DNA of 24,600 nt from an uncultured Pseudomonadota bacterium (GCA_937898635.1 CALEJW010000202.1:1-24600), one strand, 5' to 3'; shown: positions 1 to 8,061, counted from the stretch's first letter. Numbers and translations are program-made. The notes: generated by a model not told the origin, from the letters alone.

Positions 1-289
1 CCATGTTGTCGTACACGCTCATGTGCGGGTAGAGCGCGTAGTTCTGGAACACCATCGCGATGTTGCGGTCCTTGGGCTCGACCTCGTTCACGCGCTTGCC
101 GGCGATGCGGATCTCGCCGTCGGTGGTGGTCTCCAGCCCCGCGATCATGCGCAGGATCGTGGACTTGCCGCAGCCCGAAGGCCCCACCATCACGACGAAC
201 TCGCCGTCGCCGATCGTGATGTCGGTGGGATGGATGACCTCGGTCTTGCCGAAGGTCTTGGTCACGCCGTGCAGGCTGATTTCCGCCAT
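1..289 (-). CDS. ugpC: sn-glycerol-3-phosphate ABC transporter ATP-binding protein UgpC (partial, N-terminal part)
   Basis: Only the first ~96 residues are in the window; the gene continues past the left edge. The product would be the cytoplasmic ATPase that drives import of glycerol-3-phosphate or glycerophosphodiesters through UgpA and UgpE. The sequence shows an MAEISLHGVTKTFGKT start, a Walker A loop GPSGCGKST near residue 38, and a Q-loop region MVFQNYALYPHMSVYDNM typical of MalK/UgpC-type sugar ATPases. The start is the ATG 28 nt after the ugpE stop, which is consistent with the last transporter gene of a ugpBAEC operon. The regulatory C-terminal domain lies outside the window, so assignment as UgpC rather than another MalK-like ATPase rests on the neighbouring genes. 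Confidence 0.9.
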   Translation of the reverse strand, partial: MAEISLHGVTKTFGKTEVIHPTDITIGDGEFVVMVGPSGCGKSTILRMIAGLETTTDGEIRIAGKRVNEVEPKDRNIAMVFQNYALYPHMSVYDNM

Positions 290-317
290 AGCTTGTCGCT
301 TCTCCGGTGTCTCGCGC

Positions 318-1166
318 CTACTTTTCCGTCTCGACCAGGCCCTTCACGAACCACTTCTGCATGAGGATCACCACCAGGGCCGGCGGCAGGAGCGCGAGCA
401 TCGCCGTCGCCATGATGAGGTGCCACTCGTTCGAGGCGTCCCCGCCGGCGATCATGCGCTTGATGCCGATCACGACGGTGTACATCGATTCCGAGGTGGT
501 GATGAGCAGCGGCCACAGGTACTGGTTCCAGCCGTAGATGAAGAGGATCACGAAGAGGGCGGCCATGTGCGTCTTCGACAGCGGCAGCACCACGTCGATG
601 AAGAAGCGGATGGGCCCGGCGCCGTCCATGCGCGCCGCCTCGGCGAGCTCGTCCGGGATGGTCATGAAGAACTGCCGGAAGAGGAAGGTCGCCGTGGCCG
701 AGGCGATGAGCGGCATCGCGAGGCCCACGTGCGAATCCAGGATGCCGAGGTCCGCGGCGACCTTGAAGGTGGGGATGATGCGCACCTCGACCGGGAGCAT
801 CAGGGTGACGAAGACGCTCCAGAAGAAGAAGGACCGGCCGGGAAAGCGGAAGTAGACGATCGCGAACGCCGAGAGGATCGAGATCGTGATCTTGCCGATC
901 GCGATCGACAGCGCCATGATCAGGCTGTTCACCAGCATGGTCGAGACCGGGGCGGAGGAGCCCTTCTCCGAGCCCGCCGTGAGCACCTGCCGGTAGTTGT
1001 CGAGGAAGTGGTCGCCGGGCCAAAGCGGCATCGGGACCGCCACGATCTGCTCGAAGGTGAGCGTGGAGGCGACGAAGGTCACCCACAGCGGGAAGGCGAC
1101 GAGGATCACGCCCGCGATCAGCACCGCGTGCGCGAGGAAGTCCCGGACGGGCCTGTTCTCTACCAT
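318..1166 (-). CDS. ugpE: sn-glycerol-3-phosphate ABC transporter permease UgpE
   Basis: This is a 282-residue inner-membrane permease, the usual length for UgpE (~281). It starts MVENRPVRDFLAHAVLIAG, with the first membrane helix at about residues 12-30 and several further hydrophobic segments. The EAA loop of binding-protein-dependent permeases is visible as EAARMDGAGPIRFF followed by LPLSK; it contacts the ATPase. The N-terminal periplasmic part (FEQIVAVPMPLWPGDHFLDNY) resembles other UgpE proteins. The gene follows ugpA by 34 nt and precedes ugpC by 28 nt, all on the minus strand. With UgpA it forms the translocation channel. Confidence 0.93.
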   Translation of the reverse strand: MVENRPVRDFLAHAVLIAGVILVAFPLWVTFVASTLTFEQIVAVPMPLWPGDHFLDNYRQVLTAGSEKGSSAPVSTMLVNSLIMALSIAIGKITISILSAFAIVYFRFPGRSFFFWSVFVTLMLPVEVRIIPTFKVAADLGILDSHVGLAMPLIASATATFLFRQFFMTIPDELAEAARMDGAGPIRFFIDVVLPLSKTHMAALFVILFIYGWNQYLWPLLITTSESMYTVVIGIKRMIAGGDASNEWHLIMATAMLALLPPALVVILMQKWFVKGLVETEK

Positions 1167-1200
1167 GCCGGCGCGCGCCGTTTCGCGGGATCTCGCATGG

Positions 1201-2082
1201 TCAGTACTGGACCCTGCGCTCGATGTAGCGGAACTGGATCACGGTGAGCGTGATGACGATGGCCATGAGGATCACCGACTGGGCCGAGGACCCGCCCAGG
1301 TCCGCCGCCTTCACGCCGTCGTAGTAGACCTTGTAGACGAGGATCTTCGTCGCGTCCCCCGGCCCGCCCTCCGTGGTCGCGTCGATCACGCCGAAGGTGT
1401 CGAAGAACGAGTAGATGATGTTCATCACCAGCAGGAAGAAGGTCGTCGGCGACAGCAGCGGGAAGACGATCGTCCAGAAGCGCCGGAACGGCCCCGCCCC
1501 GTCGATCGCGGCCGCCTCCAGGAGCGACTTCGGGATCGACTGCAGCCCCGCGAGGAAGAAGAGGAAGTTGTAGCTGATCTGCTTCCACACCGAGGCCACG
1601 ACCACCAGGAGCATCGCCTGCTCGGAATTGATGATCCAGTTCCAGTCGATGCCGAACTTCTTCAGGAAGTAGGTCACGATGCCGATGGACGGGGCGAAGA
1701 TGAACGCCCAGAGGACGCCCGCGACCGCGGGCGCGACGGCATAGGGCCAGATGAGGAAGGTCTTGTAGGCGAGCGCCCCGCGCACCACGGAATCGGCCAT
1801 CGTCGCGAGCACGAGCGAGATGAGGATGCCCGAGGTGGCCACCAGCACGCTGAAGAAGGCCGTCACGCGGAACGACGAGAGGTAGTGCGAGTCCCGGAAG
1901 AGCGTGAGGTAGTTCTCGAACCAGACGAACTGCGAGGACATCCCGAAGGCGTCCTGCAGCTGGAAGGAGTAGTACACCGCCTGGGCCGCGGGCCAGAAGA
2001 AGAACATCACCGTGATCGTGATCTGCGGCAGCAGCAGCACGTACGGCAGCCACGCGGACCGGAATATGACGCGCTTTTCCAT
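1201..2082 (-). CDS. ugpA: sn-glycerol-3-phosphate ABC transporter permease UgpA
   Basis: This 293-residue inner-membrane permease matches the usual UgpA length (~295). The N-terminus MEKRVIFRSAWLPYVLLLPQ leads into the first membrane segment, and PAAQAVYYSFQLQDAFG is typical of UgpA. The EAA loop reads EAAAIDGAGPFRRFW followed by FPLLSPTTFF. The end, QFRYIERRVQY, is a short basic tail. It lies 55 nt downstream of ugpB, and that gap carries a strong hairpin, so it is probably cotranscribed with ugpB but at a lower level. It pairs with UgpE in the membrane. Confidence 0.93.
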   Translation of the reverse strand: MEKRVIFRSAWLPYVLLLPQITITVMFFFWPAAQAVYYSFQLQDAFGMSSQFVWFENYLTLFRDSHYLSSFRVTAFFSVLVATSGILISLVLATMADSVVRGALAYKTFLIWPYAVAPAVAGVLWAFIFAPSIGIVTYFLKKFGIDWNWIINSEQAMLLVVVASVWKQISYNFLFFLAGLQSIPKSLLEAAAIDGAGPFRRFWTIVFPLLSPTTFFLLVMNIIYSFFDTFGVIDATTEGGPGDATKILVYKVYYDGVKAADLGGSSAQSVILMAIVITLTVIQFRYIERRVQY

Positions 2083-2097
2083 GGCGGGGACGAAGAA

Positions 2098-2117
2098 GGG
2101 GGCCGCGGACGGCCCCC
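2098..2117 (-). promoter_or_regulatory. Intercistronic hairpin between ugpB and ugpA
   Basis: A 7-bp perfect inverted repeat, GGGGGCC and GGCCCCC, surrounds a 6-nt loop in the 55-nt gap between the ugpB stop and the ugpA start. On the minus-strand transcript it is followed by a mixed pyrimidine stretch rather than a run of U, so it looks more like an mRNA-stabilising or partially attenuating element than a full terminator. Hairpins in this position are known to keep binding-protein mRNA in excess over permease mRNA in other importer operons; that role here is inferred. Confidence 0.5.
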
Positions 2118-2137
2118 CGGCCTCCGGCGCTTCGCTC

Positions 2138-3448
2138 TCAGCCCTTGTTCGCGGCCTGGAACTTGCGAAGGATCTCGTTGCCGCGGCGCACGGCCTCGTC
2201 CATGGCGGGCTTCGCCTCCTTCTTGCCCATGATCACGGCTTCCATCTCCTCCTCGATCACCTCGCGGCCCTGGACGAAGTTGCCGAAGCGAAGGCCCTTG
2301 GAATTGGCCGTCGGCGGCTTGTTCATGAGCTGCTTGATGGCGATGTCGGCGCCGGGGTTCTTGTCGTAGAAGCCGGACTTGCGCGTGAGATCGTAGGCCG
2401 CCTTCGTGATCGGCACGTAGCCCGTGCTCACGTGCCAGTCCATCTGCACTTCCGGCTTGGAGAGGAAGGCGAAGAACCGCGCGACGCCCTTGTAGGCGTT
2501 GTTGGTCTTGCCGCCCATCACCCAGAGCGAGGCGCCGCCGATGATGGAGTTCTGCGGCGCGCCCTTCACGTCGTCGTGGTAGGGGATCATGTTCACGGAC
2601 CAGCCGAACTTGGCGGTGCGGCGGATGTTGGCCTGGGCGCCCGTCGAGGAGGTGAGCATCGCGCACTCGCCGCTCGCGAACTTGGCCTCCGCCTGGTTGC
2701 GCCGGCCCGCGTAGGTGAGCAGGCCCTTCTTCGCCATGTCACCCAGCATCGCCACGTGGCGCACGTGCAGGGGCGAGTTCACCTGGAACACGGTGTCCAT
2801 CCCGGCCATGCCGTTTTCCTTCGTGCCGATGGGCACGTTGTGCCAGGCCGAGAAGTTCTCGATGTGCATCCAGGACGGCCAGCCCGTCGTGTACACGCAC
2901 TGCTGCCCGGCCGCCTTGAGCTTCTCGGCGGCGGCGTTGAATTCCTTCCAGGTCTTCGGGGGCTTCGCGGGGTCCAGCCCGGCCTTCTTGTACGCGTCGT
3001 GGTTGATGTAGAAGACGACGGTGGAGCTGTTGAACGGGAAGGACAGCATGTTGCCCTGGCTGTCGGAGTAGTAGCCCGAGACCGGGCCGATGTAGGCCTT
3101 CGGGTCGAAGGGCTCGTCGGCGTCCTTCATGAGCTTGTAGACCGGCACCACGGCGCCCTTGCCGGCCATCATGGTGGCGGTTCCCACCTCGAAGACCTGC
3201 AGGATGTGCGGGGCGTTGCCGGCGCGGTAGGCCGCGATCGCCGCGGTCATCGACTCCGGATAGCTGCCCTTGTAGCTCGGGACGACCTTGTAGGCGCTCT
3301 GGCTGGCGTTGAACTTGTTGGCGAGGTCGTTCACCTTGTCGCCAAGCGCGCCGCCCATCGAATGCCACCACTGGATTTCGGTCTGGGCTTGCGCCGTGGT
3401 GGCGAACGCGGCCGCAAGGAATGCGGCCAGCAGGGATTTGCGGGTCAT
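2138..3448 (-). CDS. ugpB: sn-glycerol-3-phosphate periplasmic binding protein UgpB
   Basis: This 436-residue extracellular solute-binding protein (family 1) is the length expected for UgpB (~438). Residues 1-21 form a Sec signal peptide: basic MTRK, a hydrophobic core LLAAFLAAAFATT and an AQA cleavage site. The mature part opens with TEIQWWHSMGGALGDKVN, characteristic of UgpB. Further recognisable stretches are MLSFPFNSSTVVFYINHDAY and GGASLWVM. The start is supported by a GGAG ribosome site 8 nt upstream of the ATG. It is the first gene of the minus-strand ugp operon. The 167 nt upstream of it contain no convincing promoter by eye. It captures glycerol-3-phosphate or glycerophosphodiesters in the periplasm for UgpAE. 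Confidence 0.94.
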   Translation of the reverse strand: MTRKSLLAAFLAAAFATTAQAQTEIQWWHSMGGALGDKVNDLANKFNASQSAYKVVPSYKGSYPESMTAAIAAYRAGNAPHILQVFEVGTATMMAGKGAVVPVYKLMKDADEPFDPKAYIGPVSGYYSDSQGNMLSFPFNSSTVVFYINHDAYKKAGLDPAKPPKTWKEFNAAAEKLKAAGQQCVYTTGWPSWMHIENFSAWHNVPIGTKENGMAGMDTVFQVNSPLHVRHVAMLGDMAKKGLLTYAGRRNQAEAKFASGECAMLTSSTGAQANIRRTAKFGWSVNMIPYHDDVKGAPQNSIIGGASLWVMGGKTNNAYKGVARFFAFLSKPEVQMDWHVSTGYVPITKAAYDLTRKSGFYDKNPGADIAIKQLMNKPPTANSKGLRFGNFVQGREVIEEEMEAVIMGKKEAKPAMDEAVRRGNEILRKFQAANKG

Positions 3449-3615
3449 GTGCGGTTCTCCATGGAAGGGTCTGGCGGGTTGACCGGATCGCGCTGGTCCC
3501 GGGGCCTGTCGGTGCGGCCCCGTGGCCGGTTCTTGTCTTCGTCCGCCAATGTTACAACGGCCCGGGGCCGCGCGCTTTTCCGTTTCGTGACGCAGCGCAA
3601 CAAGCCTGCGGATTC

Positions 3616-3876
3616 TCAGCCGCCCGAGAGGGCGGCCACCACGAGGATCTCGTCGGCCGGATCGAGACGCCGGTCGAGGGCGCGCGCCATCTCGCCGTTC
3701 ACGAAGAACTTGATATGGGGGCGGACCCGGTCCTGCTCGTCGATCATCCGGAAGCGGATGCCGGGATGGCGGCGCTCGAGGTCCTCCAGGAGCGCGGCGA
3801 GCGTCGCGCCCCCGGCCTCGACGTCGCGCCGTCCGCCGGTGTAGGACACGAGCGGGCTCGGCAGCGAGACCTTCAT
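3616..3876 (-). CDS. MoaD/ThiS-family ubiquitin-like sulfur carrier protein
   Basis: An 86-residue protein ending in ...VVAALSGG. The terminal Gly-Gly is the hallmark of MoaD/ThiS proteins, whose C-terminus is adenylated and converted to a thiocarboxylate. The body fits a beta-grasp fold: MKVSLPSPLVSYTGG at the start, LAALLEDLERRHPGIR as the helix, and IKFFVNGEMARAL in the middle. The ATG overlaps the stop of the upstream beta-propeller gene in an ATGA arrangement (4 nt), implying translational coupling. No MoaE, MoeB/ThiF or ThiG is in the window, so it may not serve molybdopterin or thiamine synthesis. The sulfur acceptor is unknown. Confidence 0.8.
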   Translation of the reverse strand: MKVSLPSPLVSYTGGRRDVEAGGATLAALLEDLERRHPGIRFRMIDEQDRVRPHIKFFVNGEMARALDRRLDPADEILVVAALSGG

Positions 3877-5000
3877 CGCGGCAGCGCCGCCTCGACCGAG
3901 TAGACGTGCGGCAGGTGCAGGCACAGGCAGTGCCAGCGCGCGCCCTCGTCGAAGCTCGCCCAGACTTCGCCGTTCGTCGTGCCGAAGTAGAGGCCGACGG
4001 GGTCGAGCGCGTCCGCCCCCATCGCCTGGCGCTTCACGGTGAACCAGGCCTGGCCCTTCGGCAGGCCCTCGTCCAGGCGCTTCCAGGAGCGGCCCGCGTC
4101 GCGCGTTCCGTAGACGGCCGGCCGCCCGCCGATGGGCGTCCGGGGCCACACGGTGGTCCCGTCCATCGGGAAGACCCACGCGATCTTCGGGTCGCGCGGG
4201 TGCAGGACCAGGGGAAAGCCGACGTCGCCGATCTCGCGGGGCATGTTGTCGCCGATGCGCGTCCATCGCGAGCGGGCGCGATCGAGCCGGTAGATCCCGC
4301 AGTGGTTCTGCTGGTAGACCACGTCGCGCTGCGCGGGGTGGACCCGAAGGCAATGGGGATCGTGTCCGAACTCGGCGGAAGGGTCGGGGAGGAAATCCGC
4401 GGCGCATCCGCGGTTGAGGGGCGTCCACGTGGCGCCGCGGTCGCGCGTCTCGAAGACCCCTCCGCCGGAGAGCCCGATGTAGAGGTGCGCGGGATCGAAC
4501 GGGTCGACGTTGATCGAGTGCAGCGTGCCGCCGTCGGGCGGCGCGTCCTGGGGCCCGCCGATCCACCGGCGCCGGTCCGGATGCCCGTTGAAGCCCTCGA
4601 CGCCCTGCCAGGTGTCGCCGCCGTCGTCGGAGGCGAAGAGCGCCTGCGGCGAGGTGCCCGCGTACCAGCGCCCCGGCTCGCTCGCGTGCCCCGGCGCCAG
4701 CCAGAACACGTGGCTCACGCTCTCGCCCTCCGCGGGCGCCGCGGCCTTGGCGAAGGCCGGGGGCTTCGCCGCCTCCCGCCAGGTGCGGCCCGAGTCGGCC
4801 GAGCGGAACACCGTGGGCCCGAGGTGGCCGGCACGCACCGCGGCGAGCATCGTCCGGCCGTCGCGCGGGTCGAGGACGGCATGGTTCACGACCTCCCCGA
4901 GGAAGTGCGGGCCGTCCATCGACCAGCGGCGCCGGTCGCGGCCCGACTTGAGGATGAAGAGCCCCTTGCGCGTGCCGACGAGGAGCGCGAGGCCGGGCAT
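3873..5000 (-). CDS. BNR/Asp-box beta-propeller protein (sialidase-like fold, cytosolic)
   Basis: A 375-residue protein with five Asp-box repeats of the S/T-x-D-x-G-x-x-W type: SADSGRTW at 67-74, SDDGGDTW at 124-131, TRDRGATW at 185-192, TRDAGRSW at 299-306 and SFDEGARW at 349-356. These mark a sialidase/sortilin-like beta-propeller. The N-terminus MPGLALLVGTRKGLFIL lacks a signal peptide, so the protein should be cytosolic, unlike secreted sialidases. The catalytic Arg triad and Tyr/Glu pair of sialidases could not be identified, so glycosidase activity is doubtful even though such genes are often labelled glycosyl hydrolase. It overlaps the MoaD-like gene by 4 nt and probably works with it. 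Confidence 0.8.
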   Translation of the reverse strand: MPGLALLVGTRKGLFILKSGRDRRRWSMDGPHFLGEVVNHAVLDPRDGRTMLAAVRAGHLGPTVFRSADSGRTWREAAKPPAFAKAAAPAEGESVSHVFWLAPGHASEPGRWYAGTSPQALFASDDGGDTWQGVEGFNGHPDRRRWIGGPQDAPPDGGTLHSINVDPFDPAHLYIGLSGGGVFETRDRGATWTPLNRGCAADFLPDPSAEFGHDPHCLRVHPAQRDVVYQQNHCGIYRLDRARSRWTRIGDNMPREIGDVGFPLVLHPRDPKIAWVFPMDGTTVWPRTPIGGRPAVYGTRDAGRSWKRLDEGLPKGQAWFTVKRQAMGADALDPVGLYFGTTNGEVWASFDEGARWHCLCLHLPHVYSVEAALPR

Positions 5001-5039
5001 GGCGGGGGCGGCGTCCGGGACGCGGGAAACGCGCCCGGC

Positions 5040-5846
5040 CTAGCTGCCGTCCTTCTTGATGAAGGAGCGCAGCGACCCGAGGAGACCGCGCTTCTCCTCC
5101 ACGGCGGGCGCGGGCGCGGCCTTCGGCGGGACGTAGCTCGGCTCGACCTTCGGCCTGGGCTTCGCCGCCGCCGCGACGGGGGCCTTCTGGTTGAGCACGG
5201 AGCGCTTGACGACCTCCGCCCACTCGTTGGGCCGGCCGATGAAGTACTTGGCGAACTCCTCGACCGCCTTGTCGTTGAACTCGAACGCGGTCATCTGGAA
5301 GACGTCGATGGTGAAGTCGCCGACGTTCTTCGCCATGATCTTCAACTTGCCCGTCTCGTGGTCGCCCTCGAACTTGGCCTGGACGCGGAAGTCGCACCTC
5401 ACCTCGAAGATCTCGTGGGTGATGACCTTCCTCTGGTCGCGGAACTGCTCGCTCTTGTGCTCGATGTTGAACTGCCAGAGGATGTTCCTGAACTTCTCCA
5501 TGTCGTCCGGGCCCTTCTTGATGGTGAGGACCTGGTCGGAGGCGGCGCGCGTGGCGAGGTGCACCTCGCCGTAGTAATCCTTGTCGATGAAGTGCTTGCT
5601 GCGGAAGTCGGCGAAGAAGTCCTTGAAGGTGAGCCCGGTGATGTCGCCCACGGTCGGGAGCTTGTAGGCGAAAGGGCACGGCATCTTGACGAGGTTCAGC
5701 TGCTTGCCGAGGTCGTTCATGTAGAGGAACGCCCGGCGCAGCGCATGGTCGACCGCGACCGCGTTCGAGCGCAGGCTCTCGGTCCGGTCGACGTCCTGCG
5801 CCTTGAGCGCGTCCGCCTGTTTCTTGAGATCGTCCAGAAGTCCCAC
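5040..5846 (-). CDS. Hypothetical protein, 268 residues, family not recognised
   Basis: The start is a GTG with a strong AGGAG site 7 nt upstream, which fixes the N-terminus as MGLLDDLKKQADALKAQD. Residues 1-30 look like an amphipathic helix. The middle (~30-215) is mixed alpha/beta with many charged and aromatic residues. Residues ~220-252 are an Ala/Pro/Lys-rich linker, and the C-terminus RGLLGSLRSFIKKDGS is a basic amphipathic tail that echoes the LL-D-L-K pattern of the N-terminus. There is no signal peptide or clear membrane helix. It is divergent from glpK, with only 80 nt between the two starts. It could be a peripheral membrane or scaffold protein, but no function can be assigned. Confidence 0.75.
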   Translation of the reverse strand: MGLLDDLKKQADALKAQDVDRTESLRSNAVAVDHALRRAFLYMNDLGKQLNLVKMPCPFAYKLPTVGDITGLTFKDFFADFRSKHFIDKDYYGEVHLATRAASDQVLTIKKGPDDMEKFRNILWQFNIEHKSEQFRDQRKVITHEIFEVRCDFRVQAKFEGDHETGKLKIMAKNVGDFTIDVFQMTAFEFNDKAVEEFAKYFIGRPNEWAEVVKRSVLNQKAPVAAAAKPRPKVEPSYVPPKAAPAPAVEEKRGLLGSLRSFIKKDGS

Positions 5847-5888
5847 TCGAAGCTCCTCTTCGGCCCCGGGGGGGCGCCGCCGGGAATT

Positions 5889-5898
5889 ATCATATGAT
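5889..5898. promoter_or_regulatory. 10-bp AT-rich palindrome in the divergent glpK promoter region
   Basis: ATCATATGAT is a perfect 10-bp palindrome and almost the only AT-rich stretch between two divergent genes. It contains -10-like hexamers for both directions: TATGAT (5893-5898) towards glpK and GATAAT towards the 268-residue gene. No good -35 boxes are evident. It does not match the GlpR operator known from enterobacteria. A shared promoter or small operator is the likely reading. Confidence 0.35.
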
Positions 5899-5926
5899 CG
5901 CCGGCCCGACCGCTAGGCCCCCGTCG

Positions 5927-7417
5927 ATGAAAGCCATCCTCGCCCTCGACCAGGGAACCACCAGCTCCCGCGCGATCGTCTTCGACCGCGCCGGCCTGCC
6001 GCTTTCCATCGCCCAGCAAGAATTCCGCCAGATATTCCCGCAGCCGGGCTGGGTCGAGCACGACCCCGAGGAAATCTTCGCCTCCCAGCGCGATGTGGCG
6101 GCCCGGGCGCTCGCAGGGGCCGGGCTGGGCGGCGGGGACATCGCCGCGGTCTCCATCGCCAACCAGCGGGAAACCACCGTGCTCTGGGACCGGCGTACCG
6201 GGCGCTCGCTCGCCAACGCGATCGTGTGGCAGGACCGACGAACCGCGTCCCGATGTGACGCGCTCCGGCAGGCCGGGCACGACGCGCTCTTCCGGGATCG
6301 GACGGGGCTCGTGCTCGACGCCTATTTCTCGGGCACCAAGCTCGCCTGGCTCCTGGACGAGGTTCCCGGCGCCCGGGCGCGCGCCGAGCGCGGCGAACTC
6401 GCCTTCGGGACCGTGGACACCTGGCTCGCCTGGCACCTCACCGGCGGCGAGGCCCACGTAACGGACGCTAGCAACGCCTCGCGCACGCTCCTCTTCAACA
6501 TCCACGACCTCGACTGGGACGACGAGCTGCTCGCCCTCCTCGGCATCCCGCGCGCGCTCCTGCCGCGGGTGGCCGCGGCCGGGGAAGTGGTGGGCAGGAC
6601 CCGCTGTCCCGGCCTGCCGGAGGGATTGCCGATCGCGGGGCTCGCCGGCGACCAGCCGGCGGCGCTCTTCGGGCAGGCCTGCCACCGCGCCGGGCTCGCC
6701 AAGAACACCTACGGCACCGGCTGCTTCCTGCTCATGAACACGGGCGAGCGTCCCGCCGAGTCGCGCAACCGGCTGCTTTCCTCCGTGGCCTGGCGCCGCG
6801 GCGAGGGCGCCCATTACGCGCTCGAGGGCAGCGTGTTCGTCGGCGGCGCGGCGGTGCAGTGGCTGCGGGACGGCCTGGGCATCATCGCCCGCAGCGAGGA
6901 CGTCGGACCGCTCGCCGCGAGCGTGCCCGACGCCGGCGGCGTGCACTTCGTCCCGGCCCTCGCGGGGCTGGGCTCGCCGCACTGGGACCCGCACGCGCGA
7001 GGCACGATCGTCGGGCTCACGCGCGGCTCGACCGCGGCCCACCTCGCCCGCGCGACGCTCGAGGCCATCGCCTTCCAGAGCGCGGAACTGGTGGCGGCGA
7101 TGGCGGCCGATTCCGGCATCGCGCTCGCGGAGCTGAGGGTCGACGGCGGCGCGACCGCCAACGATCTCCTCATGCAGATCCAGGCCGACCTCCTCGGCGT
7201 GCCCGTGGTCCGCCCGCGGGTCACCGAGACCACGGCGCTGGGCGCGGCCTTCCTCGCCGGCCTCGCGGTGGGCTTCTGGGAGGACGAGGCGAGGATCGCC
7301 TCCCTCTGGGAGCGCGACCGCGAGTTCGAGCCGGGGATCTCGCGCGACGAGGCGGGCGCCCGCCTCGCGCAGTGGCGGCGCGCCGTGGAGCGCTCGCGCC
7401 GCTGGGAGGAAGGCTAG
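5927..7417 (+). CDS. glpK: Glycerol kinase GlpK
   Basis: A 496-residue FGGY-family kinase that phosphorylates glycerol to sn-glycerol-3-phosphate in the cytoplasm. Motifs include the phosphate-1 loop LDQGTTSSRAIVFD at residues 7-20, ANQRETTVLWDR, the glycerol-contacting WQDRRT and YFSGTKLAWLLD, GDQPAALFGQ, KNTYGTGCFLLMNTG, the FGGY signature region HFVPALAGLGSPHWDP, and VDGGATANDLLMQIQAD near the C-terminus. I chose the start at MKAILALDQG because family members begin there; an in-frame ATG at 5894 would add 11 unlike residues. It complements the nearby ugp importer by feeding the same glycerol-3-phosphate pool. No glpF or glpD is present here. Confidence 0.96.
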   Translation: MKAILALDQGTTSSRAIVFDRAGLPLSIAQQEFRQIFPQPGWVEHDPEEIFASQRDVAARALAGAGLGGGDIAAVSIANQRETTVLWDRRTGRSLANAIVWQDRRTASRCDALRQAGHDALFRDRTGLVLDAYFSGTKLAWLLDEVPGARARAERGELAFGTVDTWLAWHLTGGEAHVTDASNASRTLLFNIHDLDWDDELLALLGIPRALLPRVAAAGEVVGRTRCPGLPEGLPIAGLAGDQPAALFGQACHRAGLAKNTYGTGCFLLMNTGERPAESRNRLLSSVAWRRGEGAHYALEGSVFVGGAAVQWLRDGLGIIARSEDVGPLAASVPDAGGVHFVPALAGLGSPHWDPHARGTIVGLTRGSTAAHLARATLEAIAFQSAELVAAMAADSGIALAELRVDGGATANDLLMQIQADLLGVPVVRPRVTETTALGAAFLAGLAVGFWEDEARIASLWERDREFEPGISRDEAGARLAQWRRAVERSRRWEEG

Positions 7418-7433
7418 GCCGCCGGGGGCCGCC

Positions 7434-7991
7434 TCAGGCCGGGGGCTCGAGGCGAAGGAAGCTGCGGCGGTAGTGGCGCAGTTCCTCGATCGATTCGTGC
7501 ACGTCGGCGAGCGCCTCGTGCTTCGAGTCCTTCACGACGCCCGCGAGCACGTCGGGCCGCCAGCGCCTCGCGAGCTCCTTCAGGGTGGAGACGTCCACGA
7601 TGCGGTAGTGCAGGTAGGCGTCGAAGGCGGGCATGTAGCGCGCCATGAAGCGCCGGTCCTGGTGCACGGTGTTGCCCGCGAGCGGCGCGGTGCCCGGCGC
7701 CACGTGCTCCTTCAGGAAGGCGACGATGCGCTCCTCGACCTCGGCCTCGCTGAACTTCGAGGCGCGGACCTTGTCGATAAGCCCGGAACGCCCGTGCGTG
7801 CCCTTGTTCCAGGCGTCCATGGCGTCCAGCACCTCGTCGGCCTGGTGCACCACCCAGACGGGCGCCTCGGCGATCGTTTCGAGATTCCCGTCGGTGACCA
7901 CGAGGGCGACCTCGAGGATGCGGTCGCGTTCCGGGACGAGCCCGGACATCTCCATGTCCACCCAGACGAGCGGTGCGGTTTCCTGTGCCAT
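7434..7991 (-). CDS. orn: Oligoribonuclease (3'-to-5' exoribonuclease of the DEDDh type)
   Basis: A 185-residue protein, close to the usual ~181. It degrades short RNA oligonucleotides, including linearised c-di-GMP (pGpG), to mononucleotides in the cytoplasm. ExoI carries the catalytic Asp and Glu in VWVDMEMSGL (D12, E14). ExoII is in the AMDAWNKGTHGRSGL region, and ExoIII contains the HEALADVHESIEELRHYR segment with the catalytic His and Asp. GNTVHQDRRFMARYMP is also diagnostic. It converges on glpK with a 16-nt gap and is divergent from the M48 protease gene, as is common in betaproteobacteria. Confidence 0.96.
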   Translation of the reverse strand: MAQETAPLVWVDMEMSGLVPERDRILEVALVVTDGNLETIAEAPVWVVHQADEVLDAMDAWNKGTHGRSGLIDKVRASKFSEAEVEERIVAFLKEHVAPGTAPLAGNTVHQDRRFMARYMPAFDAYLHYRIVDVSTLKELARRWRPDVLAGVVKDSKHEALADVHESIEELRHYRRSFLRLEPPA

Positions 7992-8061
7992 AGAATGAAT
8001 GAGTGCCGTCGCGCTCCGATTGTGTCACGGGCGCGCCTTTCCACCAAACGTCCGGACCGCC

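Noticed and set aside
60..1247. A 395-codon plus-strand open frame
   Set aside because: Antisense to ugpC/ugpE; Arg/His/Glu/Asp-rich composition typical of a shadow frame in GC-rich DNA.
3873..5000. Secreted sialidase
   Set aside because: No signal peptide and no recognisable sialidase catalytic residues; Asp boxes alone indicate only the propeller fold.
3616..5679. A 687-codon minus-strand frame that ends in the MoaD-like gene
   Set aside because: Only the last 86 codons resemble a family; the upstream part is an out-of-frame shadow of the propeller and 268-residue genes, so it is not a fusion protein.
7999..8061. ATG start of the M48 protease gene at 7999
   Set aside because: It would leave only 7 nt to the divergent orn start and adds residues unlike the family; TTG at 8062 is preferred, though not proven.
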